Part shown: in pieces, positions 6,373-14,097 of the stretch
How the letters are laid out: every line of letters starts with the position of its first letter
Position numbering within the stretch: position 1 is the stretch's first letter
Assembly: GCA_023432475.1 (NCBI GenBank)
Contig: JAEYUN010000014.1
Coordinates: 1-30,266 of the forward strand
Reading direction: 5' to 3'
Length of the DNA stretch: 30,266 bases
DNA from: Candidatus Parcubacteria bacterium
Lineage (GTDB): Bacteria > Patescibacteriota > Saccharimonadia > Saccharimonadales > Saccharimonadaceae
The notes under the pieces: model-generated
What the model was told of the DNA's origin: nothing
Database searches by the model: none
What the model saw: the letters and a program-made list of their open reading frames with translations, nothing else
Program-made: the position numbers and the translations under genes

Positions 6373-7806
6373 TTAGACTTGGCTGGCTTGCTTGAGGCGG
6401 TTTATCACTCGGTCTTTGCCGAGTAGCGCTAGAGTGTCGTTTAACTGCGGACTAAATGGCGCCCAGGTGGTGGCGACCCGAACAAGACTAAATAAAACTC
6501 CAGGTTTTTGGCCGGTTTGCACCAGTAGCTGATTTAGGCAGTTTTGGATGTTCTCGGCTGACCAGTCTTCCAGTTTGTCTAGCTCGGTCTTAGCGATCTG
6601 CAGCAAATTTAAAACTTCTTCACTGGGTAATTTTGCGAGTTGTTTATCGCCAGATATCAGCTCATCTTGGCGTATCGGTTCAGCAAAGAAATACTTGGTC
6701 ATCAGAGGTAACTCGGCTAGAGTTTTTAGACGGTCTTGAACCAGACCAAGAACACGTTTTTTATAAACTTCGTCGTACGACTCGCTTTCCGCTGGCCAGT
6801 ACATAGCGACGCGCTTATATAGATCATCAAGTTCCAGCCGTCGTATCCATTGCCCGTTCATCCACAGCAGTCTGGCCTCGTCGAAGCGAGCGCCACTTTT
6901 TTGAACGCGCTCTAGGCTGAATTTCTCAATCAATTCGTCTTTTGAAAACACTTCTTGCTCGGTGCCATCATTCCACCCGAGACTGGCTAGAAAGTTAAGC
7001 ATAGCTTCAGGCAATATTCCATCCGTCTTATAGTCATTCACACTCTTGGCGCCGTCCCGCTTACCGAGTTTTTTCTTACCGTCTGGTGCCATAATATGTG
7101 GTAGACATACTAAAACCGGCGGTTCAAGTTCCAGTGCTTCATAGAGTGATAAATATCGCGGTATTGAACTAATGTACTCCAGGCCGCGGATAACATGCGT
7201 AACCCCCATTTCGGCATCGTCTACGATATGTGCGAAGTTATATGTGGGCAGACCATCGGCCTTCATTAATATAAAATCATCCAACACTTCTGCGCCGGCG
7301 CTTAAATCGCCCATGACCGGATCATGCCAGTCATAACGCTTAACGTTAGTTACTCTAAAACGGAGTGCCCTTGTGCCGTCCCATGCCGGTGGGTTTTTCG
7401 GGCGGTGATCTCGATAGAGAAAAGGCTTTTTCAGTGCCTTAGCTTCTTCGCGGAATGCCTGAACTTCTTCCGGGGTATATGGGTCGGCATAGGCTAGGTC
7501 TTTTTCGATAAGCTTCTCGGCCCACTTTCTATAAATCTCACGACGCTCACTTTGTATATAGGGTCCAAAATCCCCACCTTTTCGAGGGCCCTCATCCCAG
7601 TCAATTCCTAACCAAGTTAGGGTGTCAAGTATGAGGTTAGTGGCACCTTCCATAAACCGTTCTTGGTCAGTGTCCTCGATGCGAAGTATAAAAGTGCCTT
7701 TTTGTTGACGGGCTAACAACCATGGAAAGAGTGCTGCCCTAACATTGCCGACATGTATATAGCCGGTTGGACTAGGTGCGAAACGGGTGCGAATAGACGA
7801 TGACAT
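6373..7806 (-). CDS. gltX: Glutamyl-tRNA synthetase
   Basis: 477 aa, a normal length. It charges tRNA with glutamate in the cytoplasm. Class I synthetase hallmarks are present: PSPTGYIHVGN at about 11-21 (HIGH-type motif, here HVGN) and KKLGKRDG at about 245-252 (KMSKS-type motif), plus the family signatures RIEDTD (42-47), LPTYNFAHIVDD (186-197) and HVIRGLEYISS (204-214). The C-terminal anticodon-binding helical region is complete. It may be discriminating or non-discriminating towards tRNA-Gln; sequence alone does not settle this. A TGT-TACAAT box lies 7 nt before the ATG and there is no Shine-Dalgarno sequence. Confidence 0.97.
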   Translation of the reverse strand: MSSSIRTRFAPSPTGYIHVGNVRAALFPWLLARQQKGTFILRIEDTDQERFMEGATNLILDTLTWLGIDWDEGPRKGGDFGPYIQSERREIYRKWAEKLIEKDLAYADPYTPEEVQAFREEAKALKKPFLYRDHRPKNPPAWDGTRALRFRVTNVKRYDWHDPVMGDLSAGAEVLDDFILMKADGLPTYNFAHIVDDAEMGVTHVIRGLEYISSIPRYLSLYEALELEPPVLVCLPHIMAPDGKKKLGKRDGAKSVNDYKTDGILPEAMLNFLASLGWNDGTEQEVFSKDELIEKFSLERVQKSGARFDEARLLWMNGQWIRRLELDDLYKRVAMYWPAESESYDEVYKKRVLGLVQDRLKTLAELPLMTKYFFAEPIRQDELISGDKQLAKLPSEEVLNLLQIAKTELDKLEDWSAENIQNCLNQLLVQTGQKPGVLFSLVRVATTWAPFSPQLNDTLALLGKDRVINRLKQASQV

Positions 7807-7813
7807 ATCTGTT

Positions 7814-7822
7814 ATTGTAACA
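7814..7822 (-). promoter_or_regulatory. Extended -10 promoter of gltX
   Basis: The minus strand reads TGT TACAAT, 7 nt before the ATG at 7806. This is consistent with a leaderless gltX mRNA. Confidence 0.65.
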
Positions 7823-7865
7823 CGATACTAGGAGTTGATCCTGCTAATAAAAAACGAAAAGCTTC

Positions 7866-9824
7866 TTATTTGAGATACCCCGCGCTTTTTTGGTATGTTT
7901 GTCTGTTAATCAAATTAATAGGAATGCCGAAATACTCCGCAGCTCTCTTTGATGCGACATTAATGCCCGCCGGTCCGTCTCCAAAGCAAATAATTGACGA
8001 GGGTCTTATGCGCGCTTTGTTGTTAGAGTGTGATTTTCTGTCAAGCACGATTTCGTTATATCGTCCGCGAGGCGTGGCATGTTGTAGATCGTATGGCGTC
8101 ATAAAGGCTGCCGTCTGACGGTCTGCGCTGGGCTCTAATATTCCTTTTCCATTGCGGGTGTAAAGATCTCCTGGACCCATAAATAAAATAGAATCACTTT
8201 CTATTTGGGAGAACCCATAATATACGTTATTAATAGGCCTCAGATCTTCGTCTGGTTCTGCCGACCCAACGAAGTCTATCTTATCCTCGCTTATTAAGCT
8301 CGTTGATATGGTTGATGATCCTTCGGCATTATCCCATAAAGCCGGTTGTTCTGAGAGTCTTGATGCTATGGTTTTTTGACTGGTGTCAAAACAATGAATC
8401 TTATGAATTAATAATTTAAACGGAATGCCGTTAACGTAATTTACCTGGATTGGTTCGCCGCTCAATCCTTGTACGGTGAAATGCTCGATGTCATGGCTGG
8501 TCTCTTCAGGGTTGTAGTAAAGTAGCGCTTCTTTATATTGTTTTGTAATTATCTGTTGTACTTTTTCTCGAACTGCGAATATGTCGTAAGCCTTGGCGCT
8601 ATTGGGTTGCATATCAGAGTCATACTGAAAGCGCAAATAATCAGCGCGTTCATCGGGCTGCTTTGTTCTAATATTTTGATATGTGTTAGCTAGGTTCAGA
8701 GCTTGTAGTATAGCTATCCTATCAGCGTCATCGAGTCCATAACGTGCGATATATTCTTTCATAGATACTGCATCAAGCTTGCCGAGTTTAATGATAGTAA
8801 TGCCCAGCGGGTTGTCGGGTCGCTCAGCAATGTTCGGAAAGCATTCTGCGAGCATAGATTTGAGTTGTGGCGAAGGAACACCGAACAGGCCTTCAGTAAT
8901 AGCGTTGTATACCTCGTGCGGACTGTTTGACTTAAATGCTTCTTGGAGTCCTTTCTTGCGTAATTCGGTGTAATGCTCGAGATCATTGAGTGATGATGCG
9001 TTAAATTTGTTTTCTGTTAATAGGGTTTGCGTCAGGCTCCGCTTAGCGGTATCGCTCAGTAATTGCCCGTCACTCATCGACAACTGTCTTGCTAAAGAAG
9101 CTGTGGCTTCAGAATAACTTAAAATGGCATAGTGGGTTATTTTAGAGTCTGATAGTGAATCAATTCCAAGTTTATGTAGAAAAGCTACCCAAGATTTTAC
9201 GTCTTCAAGCTGTCCCGCCTCTGTCATATCGAAGATACGACTTATAGCCGCTGAATCGTAATCTAGAATTTGGCCTATTATGTCGAGTCCGAGAGTATCG
9301 GTTATGGCTTTATTTGAGAGTAGCTCACTTATGGTAGGGTCATCGAAATTTAACTCTGGACGTAGTTGGGATAGTTGGTTGTATACCTCATTCAATTTAT
9401 CAGATCTTTCAACTATAACTACTGCTTCCATGGCGATCTCTTGGTCTTCTATAGCCACTTCCGCGACCGCATCGATAACTTCTGCTTCATGACCATCTAT
9501 CACCATTTGTTCGATAGGGTTTTTATTAATAGGTATTCCAAGTTCGCCCTCTTCGACGCCCTGCAATACTGTCGCGGTGGATGTTTCGCTGATCTGCTTC
9601 GCTTCATCGGGGGTAATAGTACCATCAGCCAATGATTGTTCTTTCGTACGCTTTGCGATATGAGCTATGGCGTCACCAACATTTTCCTCAAGGCTTGTAC
9701 GGTTGCCTCCAAAATGTGTCGCAAGACGTTCTTTTACTGAATCGATGATTTCACGCGCACGAGCAATCACTCCCTCTTGTTCTGCAGACTTTTCGGGGGC
9801 AGATTTTTCAATTTCTGTATTCAT
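7866..9824 (-). CDS. Unknown 652-aa cytoplasmic protein with possible ART-like C-terminal region
   Basis: I do not recognise this protein by name. There is no signal peptide or membrane segment. Residues 1-110 are charged and helical with Glu/Lys-rich segments; about 110-440 appear mostly helical. The C-terminal 180 residues look like a compact domain: FKLLIHKIH (469-477), STISTSLIS (about 504-512), YYGFSQIESDSILFM, RYNEIVLDR (588-596), then RPSSIICFGDG and AAEYFGIPINLI. The order basic/His strand, STS strand and later NE resembles the layout of ADP-ribosyltransferase folds, but the spacing from STS to Glu (about 83 residues) is longer than usual, so this is a hypothesis. Codon use looks more AT-rich than in neighbouring genes. 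It starts 10 nt after the DUF4367 gene with no visible Shine-Dalgarno sequence. Confidence 0.8.
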   Translation of the reverse strand: MNTEIEKSAPEKSAEQEGVIARAREIIDSVKERLATHFGGNRTSLEENVGDAIAHIAKRTKEQSLADGTITPDEAKQISETSTATVLQGVEEGELGIPINKNPIEQMVIDGHEAEVIDAVAEVAIEDQEIAMEAVVIVERSDKLNEVYNQLSQLRPELNFDDPTISELLSNKAITDTLGLDIIGQILDYDSAAISRIFDMTEAGQLEDVKSWVAFLHKLGIDSLSDSKITHYAILSYSEATASLARQLSMSDGQLLSDTAKRSLTQTLLTENKFNASSLNDLEHYTELRKKGLQEAFKSNSPHEVYNAITEGLFGVPSPQLKSMLAECFPNIAERPDNPLGITIIKLGKLDAVSMKEYIARYGLDDADRIAILQALNLANTYQNIRTKQPDERADYLRFQYDSDMQPNSAKAYDIFAVREKVQQIITKQYKEALLYYNPEETSHDIEHFTVQGLSGEPIQVNYVNGIPFKLLIHKIHCFDTSQKTIASRLSEQPALWDNAEGSSTISTSLISEDKIDFVGSAEPDEDLRPINNVYYGFSQIESDSILFMGPGDLYTRNGKGILEPSADRQTAAFMTPYDLQHATPRGRYNEIVLDRKSHSNNKARIRPSSIICFGDGPAGINVASKRAAEYFGIPINLINRQTYQKSAGYLK

Positions 9825-9836
9825 AATAAGGTCGTA

Positions 9837-10829
9837 TTACATCGATGCAGCAATTTGTAGCAGTTGGTCGGTATCTAGCGGAGCTTCACTATTTATAGTG
9901 TAGAGAACGCCGCCATTAGTCCAGGCAGCATGGCTATCGTAGGTGTATATAGTGACGCCGTTTTGGCTAATTGTTTCGTACCTGCCTTCTGAAGCCGGTT
10001 CAACTAAGTTATCTAGGACGGCGGTGGAGTTCCAGCTGCTAGCTCGTTGCTCAATAACGTAGCCTTTGCTGCCGCCGTTCGATTTGAAATGCAGTTCGAC
10101 ACGTCCTGGCTGGTAAGCTACCGGGCCTTCGAAGCTATAGCCGTCTGGACTGTAGGACGGATATTTGGCGGCGACACCCGCCTGGGAGCCCGCCACACTT
10201 ACCGATAGGCCGGGCATGCTGATATATGTCAAATAACCGCCGAGCAACACTAGGGCAAGTGAAGCGGCCACAATGCTTGGTTTACTCAATTTTTTTGTCG
10301 ATCGCTTGAGGCGTTTGGTTTTTTTGACGGCGGCAGTCACTGGCTTGGCAGTGTTAACTTTACTACTAGCATGAGCGATTAACTTTTCCTTTAACTCACG
10401 AGACTTTAGAGGGGTCGGCGCGTGCGACTTTTGCATGACCCGGGTAGGCGTGGGTGCTACGATTGACGATTCGACTATTCGGGTGGACTGCTTGGGTAAA
10501 GGCTGTGGGTGCGAGGCAAAATGAGCGATCATAGGACTACGATCAACCGAGGCTTGTTTTCTAGCGGGGGCGGCTGATTTTACGACAGGCGCTTTGAGGT
10601 GTTGACGTTTCAAAGTTACGCTAGGAGCGGTGACATGGTGAATCGCGGAAGATTTACTTGGTACAGGTCGTTTCGGGACGGTTTTAACAGGTGCAGGCAT
10701 GATATCGACACCGGCTCCAGCCAGGCGGGTTGGATGTGCATGAGTAGTAGGCGTCCGGGCGGTTACCGGTAGTCCTGTAACGGCATCATAAAGCTTACCG
10801 TTAATTGTTATAGTGTGCTTCGCACTCAT
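9837..10829 (-). CDS. Basic, proline-rich membrane protein with DUF4367-like domain
   Basis: 330 aa. Residues 1-180 are low-complexity, rich in Pro, Ala, Lys, Thr and His, and probably unstructured in the cytoplasm. Residues about 185-205 form a single membrane segment. The outer domain (about 215-330: YPSYSPDGYSFEGPVAY, VELHFKSNGGSKGYVIEQ, SSWNSTAVLDN, TIYTYDSHAAWTNGGVLYTI) has the pattern of DUF4367. I recall such proteins from Saccharibacteria, which supports the taxonomic guess. Function is unknown; similar outer domains occur on anti-sigma-like proteins of Firmicutes. It is divergent from the PEGA-domain gene and shares a 111-bp promoter region with it. The 652-aa gene follows 12 nt later. 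Confidence 0.82.
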   Translation of the reverse strand: MSAKHTITINGKLYDAVTGLPVTARTPTTHAHPTRLAGAGVDIMPAPVKTVPKRPVPSKSSAIHHVTAPSVTLKRQHLKAPVVKSAAPARKQASVDRSPMIAHFASHPQPLPKQSTRIVESSIVAPTPTRVMQKSHAPTPLKSRELKEKLIAHASSKVNTAKPVTAAVKKTKRLKRSTKKLSKPSIVAASLALVLLGGYLTYISMPGLSVSVAGSQAGVAAKYPSYSPDGYSFEGPVAYQPGRVELHFKSNGGSKGYVIEQRASSWNSTAVLDNLVEPASEGRYETISQNGVTIYTYDSHAAWTNGGVLYTINSEAPLDTDQLLQIAASM

Positions 10830-10880
10830 GTTCTTTTCACTGGCCTCGATTTTTCAGTTTCATAGTCCTTCTTGATAACT

Positions 10881-10909
10881 ATCATAAAACTATCAGTAGT
10901 AAAGCACAA
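10881..10909 (-). promoter_or_regulatory. Promoter of the DUF4367-like gene
   Basis: On the minus strand TTGTGC (10909-10904), 17 nt, then TATGAT (10886-10881). This gives a leader of about 45 nt to ATG 10829. It lies inside the same 111-bp gap as the divergent PEGA gene promoter. Confidence 0.45.
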
Positions 10910-10920
10910 GGGCTTTTTAG

Positions 10921-10929
10921 TGGTATAAT
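10921..10929 (+). promoter_or_regulatory. Extended -10 promoter of the PEGA-domain gene
   Basis: TGG TATAAT at 10921-10929, 11 nt before the ATG at 10941, with no Shine-Dalgarno sequence between. A leader of about 5 nt or none is expected. Confidence 0.65.
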
Positions 10930-10940
10930 ATCCCACGAAT

Positions 10941-12383
10941 ATGCAACAATACGACAACACGTTAAAAAAGCGCAAGCGTTTGCTACTGGTTAGTTACATA
11001 GCTATGACTTTGGCGGTTATTGCTATATCGACCGTCTGCGTATTACTGGTCTTGGGATACCGGTTTGATTTTACTTCTAACCAAGTTCAGCGCGGGGCTC
11101 TAATCCAGTTCAGTTCTTTCCCTTCGGGCGCTACTATAACTTTAGATAACGAACGTTTAACGTTCGGTACACCAGGTAAACATGATGTCACGGCCGCTAC
11201 GCATGAAGTCAGTTTTGCTCGGGAGGGTTATCGGACCTGGTCGAAACGCTTCACAACAAAACCCGGTGAAGTTCGTTGGCTGAATTATGCACGGTTGGTT
11301 CCAACTACGGTCGAAACTAATGCCGTCAAAGAATTTGCGTCTATCAGTGACAGTTTAGCTTCGCCGGACCGTGACTGGCTGATGGTATTGCCAGATGCCG
11401 CGGCGCCGCGGTTGACTTTAGTAGATTTGCGAAATCCGGAGGAGCTTAAGTCGCTCGAGTTCAACGTACCAAATGCCAGTTTGACGCTGCCAACAGGTGC
11501 TAGTCATCGCTATGAAATAGTCGAGTGGAATCTTGGTTCACGCTACATACTTTTACGGCATAGCTTTGGAGAAAATAATCGGGAATACCTACGGCTCGAC
11601 CGGACGGACCCGGCAAATATCATCAACCTAACGACCAAATTTGGCGTCAATATAGCCGATATACATTTTTCTTCAGACTCGGTTTTATATGGTGTCGAAA
11701 ACGGTAACCTACGGCGTTTTGATTTAGGGTCGAGTTCCCTATCGGAACCCATAGCTAACTCGGTTTCAGCCATGAGACTATATGGCGACCGAACTATTAC
11801 AATAGTCCAGCATAAGAGTTCGCGCTATGAAGTCGGTTTGGTAATTGACAATAAAGTTCACCCAGTGACTAGTTTTGACGACACGGTTGCAGTCATGGCT
11901 GAATCGACCAAATATTTTAACGACTATTACGTAGCCGTCGCCCGGGGCGCTTCTTTCGAGCTCATCAAAAACCCGAACAAGCCAGCCGGCGAAGGGCTAG
12001 AAAAAGTCGTGACCTTAACCTATCCTGGTGAAATTAAATGGCTCGATATATCATCGGGTGGGCGTCATGTCATAGCGGGTAATGGTACCCAATTTTTGAC
12101 TTATGATATTGAGCTCGACTTGCGTTCCGACACCAACCTGCCGAGTTTATCAATAACTGATCCGACACGTCCACCGCAGTGGATAGACGGCTTTTTGCTA
12201 GTTTCAGTTGCCGACAATAAACTACGGTTAGCCGACTTTGACGGCGACAATCAGCAGATAATAACGGACGCCCTCCCCGGTCAACGAGTTAGTCTGAGCT
12301 CTAACAACGAACTGCTTTACAGCTTTTCAAAAACGCAGTCAGGCTCTGTGGTTCTCCAAGCCACTAAAATGACTGTCGACTAA
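10941..12383 (+). CDS. Membrane-anchored PEGA-domain protein with beta-propeller-like outer region
   Basis: 480 aa. A basic N-terminus (KKRKR) is followed by one membrane segment at about 14-39, so the bulk is outside. Residues about 53-120 form a PEGA domain: IQFSSFPSGATITLDNE, a GTPGKHDVTAATHEVSFAREGYRTW core and a closing strand. The remaining 350 residues are beta-rich repeats (for example LDISSGGRHVIAGNGTQFLTYD) that read like degenerate WD/TolB-type propeller blades. PEGA domains are associated with cell-surface proteins; the role here is unknown. The stop overlaps the convergent sortase stop by 3 nt. Confidence 0.85.
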   Translation: MQQYDNTLKKRKRLLLVSYIAMTLAVIAISTVCVLLVLGYRFDFTSNQVQRGALIQFSSFPSGATITLDNERLTFGTPGKHDVTAATHEVSFAREGYRTWSKRFTTKPGEVRWLNYARLVPTTVETNAVKEFASISDSLASPDRDWLMVLPDAAAPRLTLVDLRNPEELKSLEFNVPNASLTLPTGASHRYEIVEWNLGSRYILLRHSFGENNREYLRLDRTDPANIINLTTKFGVNIADIHFSSDSVLYGVENGNLRRFDLGSSSLSEPIANSVSAMRLYGDRTITIVQHKSSRYEVGLVIDNKVHPVTSFDDTVAVMAESTKYFNDYYVAVARGASFELIKNPNKPAGEGLEKVVTLTYPGEIKWLDISSGGRHVIAGNGTQFLTYDIELDLRSDTNLPSLSITDPTRPPQWIDGFLLVSVADNKLRLADFDGDNQQIITDALPGQRVSLSSNNELLYSFSKTQSGSVVLQATKMTVD

Positions 12384-13582
12384 TAGCCGCCGCCAAATAG
12401 TCGTTCGATAAAACTCTTAGTAGCACCGCCTATGCTGGTCTGCTGACTGTTTTCGGTATCATTGTTTGGCCGGTTAATATTGGCTGCAGTAGCTGGGTCG
12501 GGAGCAATTTGCTCACCGATAACTAACAAGCGCTTGAGGGCTGTGCCGGGCGGCGTACAAGTGATTAGGGTTGCCATGGGTTTGCCGTTGTTTATAATTA
12601 ATTCGCTCACCTGCGTCGGGTCAATAATTTTCTTTTCTGTCACTGCATAGGTATATCTAGTGCCCTCGTAATTCAAGTAAAAGGTATCGCCAGGCTGCAG
12701 GCGGTCAAGGTGTAGAAAAATAAACTTATAGGCGCCGTCATCAAAGACGTCATTGGCGGAGTGACCCAGTATGACAGTGTTGCCGATTTCGCCCGGTAAG
12801 GCGCTGGCCCCGGCAATCGGATAATGAACGACGCCATTTTTAAGGTGACTTTGGACAACCGATTCTTTGATGGTGGTCAGGGTGTAGTCTACTGGAGTAT
12901 CGACATTGATTTTAGGTATTTTTAGGACCGGGTCTTTGCTGACACTGATATCGGTACTCGGGTCGATATATGAACTTGATGATTCGGTTGAGGCCGGAAT
13001 GGCGAAAGCCATGACATTGGCGAATAATAACTGGTTATACTGTAAAACTAGAAAAATCAAAGCAACCGACAGGGCGACAAGTGCTGGCATAAAATGGCGG
13101 CTGCCTTTGACTTTCTCGGAATTTTTCTTAACTTTGTCGAGGAGTTCAGAGCGCAATTCGCGGACAGCTTCTTTTTTGCTGAGACCGGCCGGCTCTTTAG
13201 CTTGTTCATGGTTTGGCGACTGGACACTGCTGGTGGCGCTAATATGTTTTTGTACTTGTGTTTGATAGTAGCGTTCGTAGTACATTTGATAATACTGTTG
13301 CCAGGCTGAATGATACTTCTGCCAATGCTCCTTAATAGCCTCGTCGTTCATCATAGCCTCCGCGTCAGTTGAGTTCGAGTGTGTCTGGTCGTAGGGGTTT
13401 GTGTCCTGAGCGTCCACTTGAGCAGCTATCAGCTCATTTGGTTGTGGATCTTCATATATTTTGTCTATTTGCTGACGCATTAAATCAACCGCTGCTTGAC
13501 GGCTAGTCGATGGTACGCTGCTGGCTCCATCGCGCGGTGGAACTTGCAGGTTGCGGTTGTCTTGGTCGGAATTTGGCTGCAT
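12380..13582 (-). CDS. Sortase (class D/E-like) with long cytoplasmic N-terminal tail
   Basis: 400 aa, longer than typical sortases because residues 1-160 are a hydrophilic, Gln/Tyr-rich tail (repeated YY between 97 and 108). A membrane segment lies at about 165-196, then the sortase beta-barrel from about 215: LKIPKINVDTPV, GVVHYPIAG, GNTVILGHSAND with catalytic H274, and TLITCTPPGTALKRLLV with C342 and R351. All three catalytic residues are therefore present. Sortases cleave a C-terminal sorting motif and join surface proteins to peptidoglycan or to each other. No LPXTG-type substrate is visible in this window; the collagen-like gene at 29656 is cut off before its C-terminus. It is divergent from tRNA-Leu at a palindromic promoter. 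Confidence 0.92.
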   Translation of the reverse strand: MQPNSDQDNRNLQVPPRDGASSVPSTSRQAAVDLMRQQIDKIYEDPQPNELIAAQVDAQDTNPYDQTHSNSTDAEAMMNDEAIKEHWQKYHSAWQQYYQMYYERYYQTQVQKHISATSSVQSPNHEQAKEPAGLSKKEAVRELRSELLDKVKKNSEKVKGSRHFMPALVALSVALIFLVLQYNQLLFANVMAFAIPASTESSSSYIDPSTDISVSKDPVLKIPKINVDTPVDYTLTTIKESVVQSHLKNGVVHYPIAGASALPGEIGNTVILGHSANDVFDDGAYKFIFLHLDRLQPGDTFYLNYEGTRYTYAVTEKKIIDPTQVSELIINNGKPMATLITCTPPGTALKRLLVIGEQIAPDPATAANINRPNNDTENSQQTSIGGATKSFIERLFGGGY

Positions 13583-13592
13583 CGCTCTTAGT

Positions 13593-13602
13593 ATTGTACA
13601 AT
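13593..13602. promoter_or_regulatory. Palindromic bidirectional -10 element (sortase / tRNA-Leu)
   Basis: ATTGTACAAT is a perfect palindrome, so it supplies TACAAT on both strands. On the minus strand it lies 10 nt before the sortase ATG (13582). On the plus strand it predicts a start near 13609, about 25 nt before tRNA-Leu. A short inverted repeat (GCGCT 13609-13613, AGCGC 13625-13629) lies in the tRNA leader. Confidence 0.55.
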
Positions 13603-13633
13603 CTAATAGCGCTCAAAACAAAACAGCGCATTT

Positions 13634-13720
13634 GGGCGAGTGGCGGAATTGGTATACGCGTTAGACTCAAAATCTAATGATCATTCGATCTTGAGGGTTC
13701 AAGTCCCTCCTCGCCCACCA
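13634..13720 (+). tRNA. tRNA-Leu (anticodon CAA)
   Basis: A class II tRNA of 87 nt with encoded CCA. The acceptor stem is GGGCGAG/CTCGCCC and the anticodon arm TTAGA-CTCAAAA-TCTAA has anticodon CAA. A long variable arm (TGATCATTCGATCTT region) and T-arm GAGGG-TTCAAGT-CCCTC are clear. It reads codon TTG. Confidence 0.96.
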
Positions 13721-13751
13721 GCTATATCGTGTTAAATGTGTAAAAAAACGG

Positions 13752-13757
13752 TATAAT
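13752..13757 (+). promoter_or_regulatory. -10 box of the 110-aa gene
   Basis: TATAAT preceded by CGG, 7 nt before ATG 13765. This spacing puts the transcription start at the start codon. It also argues against an in-frame GTG at 13759. Confidence 0.6.
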
Positions 13758-13764
13758 CGTGCTT

Positions 13765-14097
13765 ATGAAAAAGCCTTCAAAGTTTAAGATATCGTGGCAA
13801 AAAGTTGCCCTGGTTTCGTCACTTATATTAAACATAGTTTTTATTACTGGCTTTATGGTCGTCCAAGCTCTTGCGCCACGGACGGTACTGGCCCAGTTGG
13901 ACTACGCCAATGCTTATTTTTGCAAGGATATGTACGACAATATTGTCCGGCAACTCAACTCCGATGAGAGCCGAGCGGCCTATGCGATGACAACTTGTCT
14001 AAAAAACTATAAAAACGGTAAAGATTTAGATATATCGTCACTCATAAAGCAAGTTAACGAAACCCCGCCTCTGACCAATTACCCTACTGAACGTTAA
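13765..14097 (+). CDS. Small membrane-anchored or secreted protein, unknown function
   Basis: 110 aa. ATG 13765 is chosen over GTG 13759 because the -10 box ends at 13757. A basic start (MKKPSKFKISWQK) leads into a hydrophobic segment (about 15-37) followed by AQALAPRTVLAQ-like residues; this could be a signal peptide or an N-terminal anchor. The remainder is about 70 polar residues with two Cys (C52 in FCKD and C75 in TTCLKNYKNGKD). I do not recognise the family. The stop overlaps the convergent NnrD-like gene by 4 nt. It appears to be a single-gene, leaderless transcript. Confidence 0.8.
   Translation: MKKPSKFKISWQKVALVSSLILNIVFITGFMVVQALAPRTVLAQLDYANAYFCKDMYDNIVRQLNSDESRAAYAMTTCLKNYKNGKDLDISSLIKQVNETPPLTNYPTER

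Noticed and set aside
13759..13764. GTG start two codons upstream of the 110-aa gene
   Set aside because: It lies next to the -10 box ending at 13757, so it would be upstream of the expected transcription start.
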